Shown: one piece after another, positions 15,359 to 24,452 of the stretch | Layout: every line of letters starts with the position of its first letter | Position numbering within the stretch: the stretch's first letter is position 1 | NCBI GenBank assembly: GCA_025449935.1 | Contig: JANWIJ010000029.1 | Span: 16,593 to 80,592 of the forward strand | Direction of reading: 5' to 3' | Length of the DNA stretch: 64,000 nt | From: Chitinophagaceae bacterium | Lineage (GTDB): Bacteria > Bacteroidota > Bacteroidia > Chitinophagales > Chitinophagaceae | Notes under the pieces: model-generated | The model's input: only the letters and a program-made list of their open reading frames with translations | Database searches by the model: none | What the model was told of the DNA's origin: nothing | Translations under genes and position numbers: made by a program

Positions 15359-16396
15359 ATGAATAAATTCTTTCAAAAAATAACCAACTGGGAGCGCTGG
15401 AATTTTTATGTGCTTTATTTTCCCATTGGACCGGTATGGCTCTGGTACTGCCTGCGGAGCTGGTCTTTCTGGTTTTTCAGTTCCTCTAATCCTACGATAA
15501 CATTTGGTGGTTTTGAAGGTGAGGGGAAAAAAGAAATGTATGACCAGTTGCCTCCCCACCTTGTTCCCCGCACGATTTATATTATGCATGACTGGCCGTT
15601 CCCCGAGGTAAAAAAGAAAATCGCTGCAGCCGGATTCACGTTCCCCTTTATTGTAAAGCCGGATATAGGTATGAAAGGCATCCTATTCAGGAAGATCGAC
15701 AACGAAGAACAGTTGAAAAAATACCATGATAGAATTCCGGTTGAATATATTGTCCAGGACCTGGTGGAACTGCCGGTGGAGGTCAGCGTTTTTTATTTCC
15801 GTTTTCCGTGGGAGCAAAAAGGAGTGGTTAGCGGTTTTATCGACAAAGAATTGCTGCAGGTGAAAGGGGATGGCCGGGCTACCCTGAAAGAATTAATCCA
15901 AAAGCATCCGCGGGCAGGGTTCCGGATGGAAGAAATGGAGCACCGGCATGGCCATCGTTTTAACCGGGTCATCCCGGAGGGGGAAACTTTTTATTTATCC
16001 TATGCGGGCAACCATAACCGGGGTGCTCATTTTACCAACCTGCACAAAGAAATCGATGAAGACCTGCACCGGGTGTTTGACGGGCTAAGCCATTATACTG
16101 ATAAGTTTTATTATGGGCGGTATGATATTAAAACTACTTCCGTGGAGGACCTGAAGAAAGGGAAGAATTTTCTTATTCTTGAATTCAATGGCTGTGGAGC
16201 CGAGCCCAACCATATCTATGATTGTGATATGAGTATTGGTAAGGCTTATGCAACCATTCTATTACACTGGAAAACCCTTTATAAGATCAGCCGGTACAAT
16301 CACCGGAACGGAACGCCTTACTGGTCTTTTACAAAAGGGTGGAATTACCTGCGTGATGCCCGAAAGCATTTTAACATGCTGGAAAAATATGATTGA
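15359..16396 (+). CDS. Membrane-linked ATP-grasp-fold protein
   Basis: 345 aa from MNKFFQKITNWERWNFYVLY. The N-terminal ~50 residues are strongly hydrophobic and aromatic (FPIGPVWLWYCLRSWSFWFF). A D-Ala-D-Ala-ligase-like ATP-grasp body follows: FPFIVKPDIGMKGILFRKI (ATP-binding Lys in VKPD), YIVQDLVELPVEVSVFYFRF, and the metal-binding end FLILEFNGCGAEPNHIYD, with E and N in the expected places. Substrate unknown; probably a carboxylate-amine ligase or modifying enzyme at the membrane. A Crp/Fnr regulator follows on the same strand after 35 bp. Confidence 0.72.
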   Translation: MNKFFQKITNWERWNFYVLYFPIGPVWLWYCLRSWSFWFFSSSNPTITFGGFEGEGKKEMYDQLPPHLVPRTIYIMHDWPFPEVKKKIAAAGFTFPFIVKPDIGMKGILFRKIDNEEQLKKYHDRIPVEYIVQDLVELPVEVSVFYFRFPWEQKGVVSGFIDKELLQVKGDGRATLKELIQKHPRAGFRMEEMEHRHGHRFNRVIPEGETFYLSYAGNHNRGAHFTNLHKEIDEDLHRVFDGLSHYTDKFYYGRYDIKTTSVEDLKKGKNFLILEFNGCGAEPNHIYDCDMSIGKAYATILLHWKTLYKISRYNHRNGTPYWSFTKGWNYLRDARKHFNMLEKYD

Positions 16397-16431
16397 ACTT
16401 TTCCTAACTTGTTCAGCAAAATCGCCCGTGC

Positions 16432-17133
16432 ATGAATCGTGATGATAAAATGCTGTTGCTGCGCAACTATGATCTCTGGTGTCATTTAGATGACCGGGAA
16501 TATGAAGAACTGAACGTCGCCCATCATTTCATAGAAGCGAAGAAGGGCGACTATATTTATTTTGATTCACATCACCTCAATAAACTCTACTTTGTAAAGG
16601 ACGGCTATATCAAGATCGGGTACGTGGATGAGGCCGGGAACGAAATCATCAAGGAGATCATCAAACAGGGGGAAATATTCGGTCAGTTCTCCCTTGAACG
16701 AAATAACCTGAACGGAGAATTTGCCCGGGCTTATAAGGGGAACGTCAGCCTCTGCGCCTTTAATATCGATGATTTTGAAAAATTATTGAAGAGCAGGCCG
16801 GAACTCGCCGTCAAATACAGCAAACAAATGGGGGAGAAGCTCCGCCGGGCTGAGTTCCGGCTGATCAACATGCTCAACAAGGATGTCAGATCGCGGGTGC
16901 TGGCTTTTTTTTATCATCTGGCGGTCATGGATGGTTATGATGGCAGCAGCCCGTCCTATACCATGAGTAATTTCCTGACGCATGATGATATTGCCAAATT
17001 AATCGGCAGTGCCCGGCAAACTGTTACCACGATGATCAACCAGCTGGAAGGCGAAGGGCTCCTTAAAATCTCCCGGAAAAAAATCATCATTACGGATGCC
17101 GCAAAATTAAAACAGCTGGTGGTTGTTACCTGA
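16432..17133 (+). CDS. Crp/Fnr-family transcriptional regulator
   Basis: 233 aa. An N-terminal cyclic-nucleotide-binding-like jelly roll (about 30-130: KKGDYIYFDSHHLNKLYFVKDGYIKIG, IIKQGEIFGQFSLE) lacks a cysteine cluster for Fe-S binding. A dimer helix follows, then a winged helix-turn-helix (about 183-215: LTHDDIAKLIGSARQTVTTMINQLEGEGLL). The effector is unknown. Located 35 bp after the ATP-grasp gene and 40 bp before the LysE exporter, so it may control either. Confidence 0.88.
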   Translation: MNRDDKMLLLRNYDLWCHLDDREYEELNVAHHFIEAKKGDYIYFDSHHLNKLYFVKDGYIKIGYVDEAGNEIIKEIIKQGEIFGQFSLERNNLNGEFARAYKGNVSLCAFNIDDFEKLLKSRPELAVKYSKQMGEKLRRAEFRLINMLNKDVRSRVLAFFYHLAVMDGYDGSSPSYTMSNFLTHDDIAKLIGSARQTVTTMINQLEGEGLLKISRKKIIITDAAKLKQLVVVT

Positions 17134-17173
17134 TCCTTCAACTATTTCCTGACTTACTTCGTATTTTCGCCGC

Positions 17174-17926
17174 ATGCATCCCCTGTTAAAGATTTTTTTT
17201 ACCGGTATGCTTGTCAGTTTCCTGGGTTCATTACCATTGGGCACACTGAATATTGCCGCCATGCAGATATCTGTATCAGATGGGGTAGCGGCCGCCATGC
17301 TTTTTTCAGCAGGATCATTACTGGTAGAGATTATTTATGTACGTATATCCCTCGTCGCGATGGACTGGATACGAAAGCAGGAAAGGATTTTGAAAGCACT
17401 GGAATGGGTTACCCTGCTGATCGTTGTGGCCCTTGCCGTCTCCAGCTTTTACGCGGCTACTCACCCTACTACTAAAGAGAATGTAATATTGAGCAGCACC
17501 CTGCCCAAATTCCTGCTGGGGGTTATTATGAGCGCTGTAAACCCCGTGCAGATCCCTTTCTGGTTCGGATGGAGCACTGTTCTGTTTACAAAGAAAGTGT
17601 TACTCCCGCGGCAGGATCATTACAATTCATATATTTTCGGTATCGGGATCGGTACGTTTATCGGGAATTGTCTTTTTATTTTCGGAGGATTACTGATCGC
17701 CAGCAGGATCAGCAATAACCAACATATACTGAACTGGGTTATCGGTGGCATTTTTGCCATTACCGCCCTGATCCAGCTCTGGCGGATACTGAAAAAGAAA
17801 GACGCCGTGCATAAAATGGAACACCCCGAGGAAATGACGGAAAAGATCGAAGAACAAATGGAAAGGATTGAAGAAGGGATCGACAAGATCACTCATTCCG
17901 AAAAAGATAAAGACCAGCCGGGTTAA
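17174..17926 (+). CDS. LysE-family amino-acid exporter-like membrane protein
   Basis: 250 aa with about six membrane helices and the LysE/RhtB opening SFLGSLPLGTLNIAAMQI near the N-terminus. A candidate -7 box (TATTTTCG, 17162-17169) is just upstream. The C-terminal ~45 residues form a very acidic and basic amphipathic tail (EMTEKIEEQMERIEEGIDKI) not usual in the family. The substrate cannot be told. The 3' end overlaps the convergent cupin gene by 4 bp. Confidence 0.8.
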   Translation: MHPLLKIFFTGMLVSFLGSLPLGTLNIAAMQISVSDGVAAAMLFSAGSLLVEIIYVRISLVAMDWIRKQERILKALEWVTLLIVVALAVSSFYAATHPTTKENVILSSTLPKFLLGVIMSAVNPVQIPFWFGWSTVLFTKKVLLPRQDHYNSYIFGIGIGTFIGNCLFIFGGLLIASRISNNQHILNWVIGGIFAITALIQLWRILKKKDAVHKMEHPEEMTEKIEEQMERIEEGIDKITHSEKDKDQPG

Positions 17927-18252
17927 TCGACGATAAAAAGCCTGCAGCCTGTTTTAGTGGAGCTACGGTGCGCTTCGCAATTATCCCCGACAAAATAAGT
18001 CATGCCTTTTGTGAGTTTCATCGTACGTCCATCTTCCAGTTCCGTATCCATTTCTCCTTCGAGGCAATGCAGCACATGACCCTTTTTACACCAGTGATCG
18101 GCTTTATAACCCGGCAAATATTCTACCAGCCGGACCCGGATATCATTCATCGTCTTTACCCGGCGGTATGCCACACCGGTGTCTCCCCGCTGTTCCGCCG
18201 GGGAAACAGAAGACCAGTCCAGGGTTTGAAAAGGAAAAGAAGAAATATTCAT
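17923..18252 (-). CDS. Cupin-fold protein with D-H-W-C motif
   Basis: 109 aa from MNISSFPFQTLDWSSV; the longer frame adds 40 residues of no character. A single cupin barrel: VRLVEYLPGYKADHWCKKGHVLHCLEGE provides candidate metal-binding His and Glu residues, then GMTYFVGDNCEAHRS. The DHWC run resembles the DHCW-motif cupin family with the last two residues in the other order. Enzymatic role unknown. The start lies 16 bp downstream of the 4Fe-4S membrane protein stop, so they may share a transcript. Confidence 0.75.
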   Translation of the reverse strand: MNISSFPFQTLDWSSVSPAEQRGDTGVAYRRVKTMNDIRVRLVEYLPGYKADHWCKKGHVLHCLEGEMDTELEDGRTMKLTKGMTYFVGDNCEAHRSSTKTGCRLFIVD

Positions 18253-18268
18253 GTTGAAAGATTTTGAG

Positions 18269-19597
18269 TCAGACTTCTTCGGTCCATTTATCCCGCTCAT
18301 CCGGGCTGAATTTCCAGGGAGCAAAATTGTTTTCGACATTGCTGAACATCGCATTCCATTCCTGGGGAGCATTACTTTCTTCCATGACCAGGTAGCGCCG
18401 TAATTGCAGGATAATATCCAGCGGACTTATACTGACCGGGCATTCCTGCACACAGGCATTGCAGGTGGTACAGGCACGGAGTTCTTCCGTGGAAATATAA
18501 TCATGCAATAAACTCCGGCCGTCGTCTTTATGTTCTTTGTTCTTATTGATGTTTTTCCCGACTTCTTCCATGCGGTCACGGGTATCCATCATTATTTTTC
18601 GGGGGGACAGTAATTTACCTGTTTGCGTGGCAGGGCAGGCCGCCGAACACCTTCCGCATTCCGTGCAACTATATGCATCCATCAGGTTCTTCCAGCTGAG
18701 GTCCATTATATCTTTTGCCCCGAATTTCGCGGGAGCTGCTGTTTCACCTGCCGGGATATTCTCAGGTTGCATTGCATATAATACCTCCTTTTGAACAGCA
18801 GGCATATTCGTCATTTCACCCATCGGTTCCAGCCTGGCATAATACGCATTGGGAAAGGCAAGAATAATATGCAGGTGTTTTGAATAGGGCAGGTAGTTCA
18901 GGAAAGCAAAAATTCCAACTATATGCAGCCACCAGCAAGCCCTTTCCGTTATTTGCAGGCTGTCATTATCCATCCCATTCAGGAGCGGGTGCAGGTATTG
19001 GGACAATACAAAATTTCCCGTTGGATAGGCAGCATAATGTTCAACGCTCCTTGCCTGCAATAAGGTATCACTGGCATTGAGAAAAAGAAAAAGCGACATT
19101 AGTATAACCTCAGTGATCAGTATATAATTTGCATCACTCCGCGGCCAGCCATCAAGATCCTTGCTGATAAAGCGTTTTAATTTGATAATGTTCCGGCGAA
19201 CAAGGAAGATCAGGCAGGAGACTAAAACCAGCAGGGCCAGTATTTCAAAAGAATTGATGAGAAAACGGTACAAACCGGCCAACGGAGCTGCAAATAACCG
19301 GTGAGTACCTACAATCCCATCCAATACAATCTCCAGCACTTCAATATTGATGATAATAAATCCCGCATAAACAAAAAAGTGCATCACAGCTACCAGCGGG
19401 TTTCGAAACATTTTCTTTTGACCAAAAGCCAGTAACAACACATTGCGCCAGCGTTGACCCGGATTATCACTGAAATCCTCATCCCGGCCCATTTTAATAT
19501 TACGGCTGATCTCTTTTACTTTCCGGCCAAAAAGCCAGATAGACACAATGCTGAGAAGAATGAAAAATACCTGTTGGGCAATTTGCATAGCAGTCAA
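18269..19597 (-). CDS. Membrane 4Fe-4S electron-transfer protein (NarI-like and dicluster domain)
   Basis: 442 aa. The N-terminal half has about five membrane helices with spaced histidines (AVMHFFVYAGFIIINIEVLE; ACWWLHIVGIFAFL), as in heme-b subunits of the NarI/HdrE type. The C-terminal half carries two 4Fe-4S motifs, CTECGRCSAACP and CTTCNACVQECP. Proteins of this plan work with a CCG-domain subunit to move electrons between quinones and a soluble donor; the likely partner is at 13920-14699. Confidence 0.87.
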   Translation of the reverse strand: MTAMQIAQQVFFILLSIVSIWLFGRKVKEISRNIKMGRDEDFSDNPGQRWRNVLLLAFGQKKMFRNPLVAVMHFFVYAGFIIINIEVLEIVLDGIVGTHRLFAAPLAGLYRFLINSFEILALLVLVSCLIFLVRRNIIKLKRFISKDLDGWPRSDANYILITEVILMSLFLFLNASDTLLQARSVEHYAAYPTGNFVLSQYLHPLLNGMDNDSLQITERACWWLHIVGIFAFLNYLPYSKHLHIILAFPNAYYARLEPMGEMTNMPAVQKEVLYAMQPENIPAGETAAPAKFGAKDIMDLSWKNLMDAYSCTECGRCSAACPATQTGKLLSPRKIMMDTRDRMEEVGKNINKNKEHKDDGRSLLHDYISTEELRACTTCNACVQECPVSISPLDIILQLRRYLVMEESNAPQEWNAMFSNVENNFAPWKFSPDERDKWTEEV

Positions 19598-19667
19598 TTA
19601 CAGCTGCTAATTTACGGGTTGTAAACGAAGAGTTTCAAGTTCTGCTCCTTTATATTACAGGTTCAGA

Positions 19668-20069
19668 TTAGAGATCAAGCTGGACATCTACCTCTTTTAT
19701 CACCTCATTGGAGAGCTTATCTTTTGCCGTGACTTTAACCGTAGCCGTAAAGGGGGCAGTTACACCGGACACTGTCCAGTTCCAGAGAAAACGGTAAAAC
19801 CCGACATTGCCGGTTGTGGAGGACTGCTGAAATAGTATTGCGCCCGTTGATTTATTCCTGATTTCCACCCTCGCTGAGGATAAAACATTATTATCCGCCA
19901 TTTCCCCTTCTACGCGCAAAGTAGTTCCGTTAATGTAAAGGGTCATGGCAACGGGAGAAGTAATGGTTACCGTGGAGGGAACATCGGGTTCACTGCCACC
20001 TCCATCTTTATTACAACTAACCGAAAAGAGGATAACGGGTAAAAATATGAAGAGGAGATATTGTCTCAT
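19668..20069 (-). CDS. Lipoprotein with Ig-like beta-sandwich
   Basis: 133 aa with a lipoprotein signal (LFIFLPVILFSVSC, Cys at residue 19) followed by a short Gly/Ser linker. The body reads as one Ig-like domain: STVTITSPVAMTLYINGTTLRVEGEMADN, ending VKVTAKDKLSNEVIKEVDVQL. It resembles the DUF4625-type lipoproteins of Bacteroidota, which are surface or periplasmic; function unknown. The start codon of this gene is 12 bp from the stop of the DUF2279 gene upstream. Confidence 0.72.
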   Translation of the reverse strand: MRQYLLFIFLPVILFSVSCNKDGGGSEPDVPSTVTITSPVAMTLYINGTTLRVEGEMADNNVLSSARVEIRNKSTGAILFQQSSTTGNVGFYRFLWNWTVSGVTAPFTATVKVTAKDKLSNEVIKEVDVQLDL

Positions 20070-20081
20070 GTTTGATTTTGA

Positions 20082-21125
20082 TTAAAAGTACAAAAAATGT
20101 GCCTTCAATTTGCCATTCGACAATTCCAGGGTGGGAGCCGGGAATTTAAAAGCACTCAAAACAGTAAAAAAGAATTTCAGGGCTTTACTGCGGGTCTTTA
20201 TTTTACTCAGGTCAATATCCGGGGCGATATACCATTGCCTGTATCTTTTTATATCAGGCCGGTTAAACGTGATATTACCATCATCGTCTTTCGCGATATT
20301 CTGGGTACCCCCGAATAATCCTTCGGCCCCATATCCAAAAGAAACCGACAGCCAGGGCGGCAAAGTTGAATTTTTAAAAAAAGGCAGGAGGTTGACACTC
20401 GCCCAGTAGGTTTGCCCGTTATAATCTTTTAATAAACGCTCCCCCGAACTTTTTCCAAACAACAGATCGCTGCGTTGATCCAGCGAAGGATCCGCATAAT
20501 TTTTCCGGTTAAACGAAAATTTAAGTTTGATGCGCTGATCATCCCAGGCCAGTTCCTGCGCCACCAGGGCACCGCTGCCAAGGATATTCGCGCCAAAGTC
20601 TCCCCAACTCCATCCCCAGCCTTCACTAAAACCATCCAGCACTTCAATAACGGTTTGATAGACTGCCCCGCTCATTCCACCGATCCATATCCTTTTTTTC
20701 CGATCCATCCCTGTCCATCGCCACATTTCCATACTGCCACGGCTTTCAATATAAGCACCGTAAAGATGACCAACTTTGTCAACCTGCTTCCATTCCGGCC
20801 AGTCGTTGAATGTATGAAACGAGGTTTGTTCATATTGGCTGTACCAGGCCGAAGACAGGGCAATCATGGCAGTACCATATCCTACCACATTGGCGCCCGC
20901 CACCAGCCAGGTTCGTTTTTTCTTTTGCCCGGGCGTGAGCGTAGTTGAATATTGACCTGATTGCAGGTCTGCCCCGGGGAGTAACCTGGCAGTATCGGGA
21001 TGGACTTCACCGGGAGTTTCTCGCAGGTAATTAATTTTTGGAGCAACCGCCGGCGAGTCTGTTTGTGCAGCCGTAAAATGATAACTGTAGATGAAAAAAA
21101 ATAGTATGGGGAAATTCTTTATCAC
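20082..21125 (-). CDS. DUF2279-family exported protein
   Basis: 347 aa with a signal peptide (MIKNFPILFFFIYSYHFTAAQ). The region VDKVGHLYGAYIESRGSMEMWRWTG and VYQTVIEVLDGFSEGWGWSWGDFGANILGSG is the core of DUF2279, a family predicted to sit in or at the outer membrane. The C-terminus ends in alternating hydrophobic strands and a terminal Phe. No function is established. A probable two-gene unit with the lipoprotein at 19668. Confidence 0.82.
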   Translation of the reverse strand: MIKNFPILFFFIYSYHFTAAQTDSPAVAPKINYLRETPGEVHPDTARLLPGADLQSGQYSTTLTPGQKKKRTWLVAGANVVGYGTAMIALSSAWYSQYEQTSFHTFNDWPEWKQVDKVGHLYGAYIESRGSMEMWRWTGMDRKKRIWIGGMSGAVYQTVIEVLDGFSEGWGWSWGDFGANILGSGALVAQELAWDDQRIKLKFSFNRKNYADPSLDQRSDLLFGKSSGERLLKDYNGQTYWASVNLLPFFKNSTLPPWLSVSFGYGAEGLFGGTQNIAKDDDGNITFNRPDIKRYRQWYIAPDIDLSKIKTRSKALKFFFTVLSAFKFPAPTLELSNGKLKAHFLYF

Positions 21126-21265
21126 TAATTTAATTACACGAACCGGGTAAGCACCGGGAAATTGAGGCGTATAAAAATCAAATTTACGTCACTTGCCTCT
21201 TTTCAGTTTCAAAAAGGTAAAATTCAATAACTTTCACGCTGAAACATACATTTTAAACAATAACC

Positions 21266-22984
21266 ATGGACGCTGCAATACAACTGAAAATTGATACATG
21301 GCTCAGGGGGAATTTTGACCAGGCGACTAAAGATGAAATTCTGCTGTTACAAAAAGAAAACCCCTGTGAACTGGCAGATGCCTTTTACAGGAACCTTGAA
21401 TTCGGTACGGGGGGATTGAGAGGAATTATGGGTGTAGGCACGAACCGGATGAACAAATATACCGTAGGGATGGCCACCCAGGGATATGCGAATTATCTTA
21501 AACAGTGTTTTCCGGGTGAAGTGAAAGTGGCGATTGCACATGATAGCCGTAATAACAGCCGCTTTTTCGCAGAAACAACGGCGAATGTGTTTGCGGCGAA
21601 TGGTATTAAAGTGTATTTGTTTGAAGATTTGCGCCCGACACCTGAGTTGTCTTTTGCTATCCGCACATTAAAATGCCAGGGTGGGGTAGTTTGCACGGCT
21701 TCCCATAACCCAAAAGAGTATAACGGGTATAAAGCTTACTGGGATGATGGCTCGCAACTGGTTCCCCCGCATGATAAAAACGTGATCAGGGAAGTAGATA
21801 AGATCGCTTCGGTGGATGATGTGAAATGGAACGGTGGTGAAGCTATTACACTGATCGGAAAGGACCTGGATGAAAAATACATGGACATGGTGAAAGGGTT
21901 AAGTGTATACCCGGAGATAATCCAGAAGCACAAGGATTTAAAGATCGTGTATACATCCATTCACGGTACGGGTATAACGATGGTCCCGCCCGTGCTGGAG
22001 AAATTTGGTTTCAGGAATGTTCATATTGTGAAAGAACAAAGTATACCGGATGGTAATTTCCCGACAGTAGCCTATCCTAACCCGGAAGAAAGCGAAGCCA
22101 TGAGCCTGGGGTTACAACTGGCGGAGAAATTGGATGCCGATATCCTGGCCGGTACTGACCCGGATGCTGACCGTATCGCGATAGGCGTGAAGGATTCCGG
22201 CGGCAACTGGATGCTCATGAATGGCAATCAAACTGCCGTGCTTGCTTTTAATTACCTGATAGAAGCACGAAAGGCAAAAGGGATTGCCAAACCGAATGAC
22301 ATGGTGATCACAACTATTGTCACTACGCCAATGATCGATGGAATTGCGGCAAAATACGCTGTGGCTTGTTACCGCGTACTTACCGGTTTCAAATGGATCG
22401 CTGAAATGATCCGCCAGAAGGAAGGCAAGGAAAATTACATCATAGGCGGAGAAGAAAGCTTCGGACTAATGATCGGTGATAAGATCAGGGATAAAGACGG
22501 CATCAGTGCTGTGGCCCTGCTTTGCGAAATGGCTGCTTACGAAAAGGAAAAAGGGCGGAGCCTGTATGAGAAAATGATTGACCTGTATGTTGAGTATGGT
22601 TTTTACAAAGAACACCTGATCTCCATTACAAAAAAAGGAATGGATGGACAGCAGCAGATAGCCGCGATGATGGAAAGTTACCGCAACCATCCCCCGGAAT
22701 CTATCAATGGTTCAGCCGTTGAGCAACTGCTGGACTACGAATTGCAAAAAGGGATCAACTTGCAAACCGGGGAGAAATGGAAAATAGAGATGCCTAAATC
22801 CAATGTATTACAGTTCATCCTGGCGGACGGCAGCAGCATATCAGCAAGACCAAGCGGAACCGAGCCCAAGATCAAATTTTATTTTAGTGTGAACACAGAG
22901 TTAAACAGCGCAACCGAGTATGAGGCGGTGAATAAAGAGCTGGATAATAAGATCAAAGCCATCATTGCGGACATGAAACTTTAA
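21266..22984 (+). CDS. Phospho-sugar mutase (phosphoglucomutase/phosphomannomutase family)
   Basis: A 572-aa alpha-D-phosphohexomutase with four domains. The phosphoserine loop is TASHNPKEYNGYK with S146; the metal site is GTDPDADRIAIG (about 296-307); the sugar loop is GGEESFGLMIGDK; the phosphate-binding loop is SARPSGTEPKIKFYF near residue 533. It interconverts hexose 1- and 6-phosphates for polysaccharide and glycogen metabolism; PgcA-type length. A -7-like TAACTTTC (21228-21235) lies 30 bp upstream. DoxX follows after 2 bp. Confidence 0.93.
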   Translation: MDAAIQLKIDTWLRGNFDQATKDEILLLQKENPCELADAFYRNLEFGTGGLRGIMGVGTNRMNKYTVGMATQGYANYLKQCFPGEVKVAIAHDSRNNSRFFAETTANVFAANGIKVYLFEDLRPTPELSFAIRTLKCQGGVVCTASHNPKEYNGYKAYWDDGSQLVPPHDKNVIREVDKIASVDDVKWNGGEAITLIGKDLDEKYMDMVKGLSVYPEIIQKHKDLKIVYTSIHGTGITMVPPVLEKFGFRNVHIVKEQSIPDGNFPTVAYPNPEESEAMSLGLQLAEKLDADILAGTDPDADRIAIGVKDSGGNWMLMNGNQTAVLAFNYLIEARKAKGIAKPNDMVITTIVTTPMIDGIAAKYAVACYRVLTGFKWIAEMIRQKEGKENYIIGGEESFGLMIGDKIRDKDGISAVALLCEMAAYEKEKGRSLYEKMIDLYVEYGFYKEHLISITKKGMDGQQQIAAMMESYRNHPPESINGSAVEQLLDYELQKGINLQTGEKWKIEMPKSNVLQFILADGSSISARPSGTEPKIKFYFSVNTELNSATEYEAVNKELDNKIKAIIADMKL

Positions 22985-22986
22985 AT

Positions 22987-23397
22987 ATGCCGGAAATACT
23001 TCAACCTTCCCTGTCAATTGCTATCCTGCGGATACTGATGGGACTTGTTTTTATGGCACATGCAGTGGCCCGGCTGGTTGATTATTCACTGCCGGGTTTT
23101 GGCGATTTTTTAGACGGTAAAGGGTTCCCTGGCGGATTTTACCTGGCATGGACCATCACGCTCTTTGAACTGGTGGGTGGGTTGCTGATGGTTTTCCGGA
23201 AATTTGTAAAATTGTTCTGCATTGGCGAGATCATCATACTGGCAACCGGCATCATCATTGTTCATGCATCCAGCGGATGGTTTGTGGTTGGAAAAACCCT
23301 GGGTGGTATGGAGTACAGCGTAGTGCTGATCGTTGTGCTGGCTTCCATTTTTATCGCGGAAAGAAAGGAAGAAAGGAATATCAGGCCGGTACTCTAA
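22987..23397 (+). CDS. DoxX-family membrane protein
   Basis: 136 aa with four hydrophobic helices in the DoxX/DoxD layout: AILRILMGLVFMAHAVARLV, then GFYLAWTITLFELVGGLLMVFRKF, then LFCIGEIIILATGIIIVHAS, then a C-terminal helix. The family is linked to quinone-related redox steps, but the exact role is open. It begins 2 bp after the phosphomutase stop, so the two are co-transcribed, with no obvious functional link. The following 231 bp before pcm hold no gene that I can support. Confidence 0.8.
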   Translation: MPEILQPSLSIAILRILMGLVFMAHAVARLVDYSLPGFGDFLDGKGFPGGFYLAWTITLFELVGGLLMVFRKFVKLFCIGEIIILATGIIIVHASSGWFVVGKTLGGMEYSVVLIVVLASIFIAERKEERNIRPVL

Positions 23398-23628
23398 CAG
23401 CGGATTTATAAATCCCGGAGATATTACTTGTAAAGTTTATTAGCCCAAAACTTTTTAAACCCGCACGAAGGTTCCCGTTTTTATCAAAATAGTACACGAG
23501 CCTTCCAGCCTGACCCACTTTACTGTTTGTTTACGGCTACCAGTAACAGGAGTAATATATAACGGTATATTTTTATATGCGATTGCCTCAAATCTGAAAA
23601 AACAATTTAACTATCTTGCACGTTGCTT

Positions 23629-24285
23629 ATGAGACCCGTTGAAGATACTTACCGGCATAAAGGCCTTCGAAAGAAACTGGTACAGGGCATACAGGCAAAG
23701 GGCATATCCGATGAAAGAGTGCTGGATGCTGTGCTGGAAGTTCCCCGCCATTTTTTCCTGGATTCGGCTTTTGATGAAAAAGCGTATGAAGACAAGGCTT
23801 TTCCTATCGGGGAAGGCCAAACCATTTCACAACCTTATACGGTGGCATATCAATCCCAGTTACTGGAAGTAAAACCGTTTTTGAAAGTATTGGAAATCGG
23901 AACCGGCAGTGCCTACCAGGCCGTGGTGCTGGCTGAAATGGGCGCACAGGTTTATACCATCGAACGACAAAAAAAGCTGTTTGAATCCAACAAGTCCTTT
24001 GCTTTTCTTAAAAAATATGGCTCCATCAAATTCTTTTACGGGGATGGATATGAAGGTCTGCCCACTTTTGCGCCTTTTGACCGCGTTATTATTACAGCAG
24101 CAGCCCCGGAAATTCCTCAAAAACTCATTGAACAATTAAGACCCGGCGGCATGATGGTGATTCCCCTGGGTGCGGGTGATGTACAGCGGATGATGCGGAT
24201 TACTAAACTGGAAAATGGTGCGTTAAAGGAAGAAGTGTTTGATCATTTTTCTTTTGTACCCATGATTGAAGGGAGGAAGGGTTAG
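23629..24285 (+). CDS. pcm: Protein-L-isoaspartate O-methyltransferase
   Basis: 218 aa starting at the ATG of MRPVEDTYRHKGLRKKLV (a TTG two codons earlier is less likely). A class I SAM methyltransferase: the family post-motif IGEGQTISQPYTVAYQ precedes motif I VLEIGTGSAYQAVVLAEMG, then VYTIERQKKLFE and the DRVIITAAAPEIPQ core. It repairs isoaspartyl residues in damaged proteins. The gene is convergent with htpX; the gap is filled by a 7-bp-period repeat array. Confidence 0.93.
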   Translation: MRPVEDTYRHKGLRKKLVQGIQAKGISDERVLDAVLEVPRHFFLDSAFDEKAYEDKAFPIGEGQTISQPYTVAYQSQLLEVKPFLKVLEIGTGSAYQAVVLAEMGAQVYTIERQKKLFESNKSFAFLKKYGSIKFFYGDGYEGLPTFAPFDRVIITAAAPEIPQKLIEQLRPGGMMVIPLGAGDVQRMMRITKLENGALKEEVFDHFSFVPMIEGRKG

Positions 24286-24291
24286 GGGTTT

Positions 24292-24445
24292 TTTAAAGTT
24301 TAATGTTTAAGGTTTAAAGTTTAAAATTTAGAGTTTAGAGTTGCCATCAACCTTAGACATTCAACCTTAAACCTTAAACCTGCAACCTTAGACCTTAAAC
24401 CTGCAACCTTAGACCTTAAACCTGCAACCTTAGACCTTAAACTCC
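24292..24445. repeat. Array of 22 degenerate heptamers, palindromic
   Basis: 154 bp that divide exactly into 22 units of 7 bp. The left third has TTTAARG-type units (TTTAAAG, TTTAATG, TTTAAGG, TTTAGAG). After the unit TTGCCAT come the complementary-type units CAACCTT, AGACCTT, AAACCTT and AAACCTG. From 24379 to 24441 a 21-bp (three-heptad) block is repeated three times perfectly. Because the halves are complementary, the transcript could fold into a long hairpin between the convergent genes pcm and htpX. Confidence 0.92.
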
Positions 24446-24452
24446 CAACATT

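Noticed and set aside
24379..24441. Three perfect 21-bp repeats that might look like a CRISPR-like array
   Set aside because: Units are contiguous without spacers, each is three heptads, and no cas genes are present; it is part of the 7-bp-period array.
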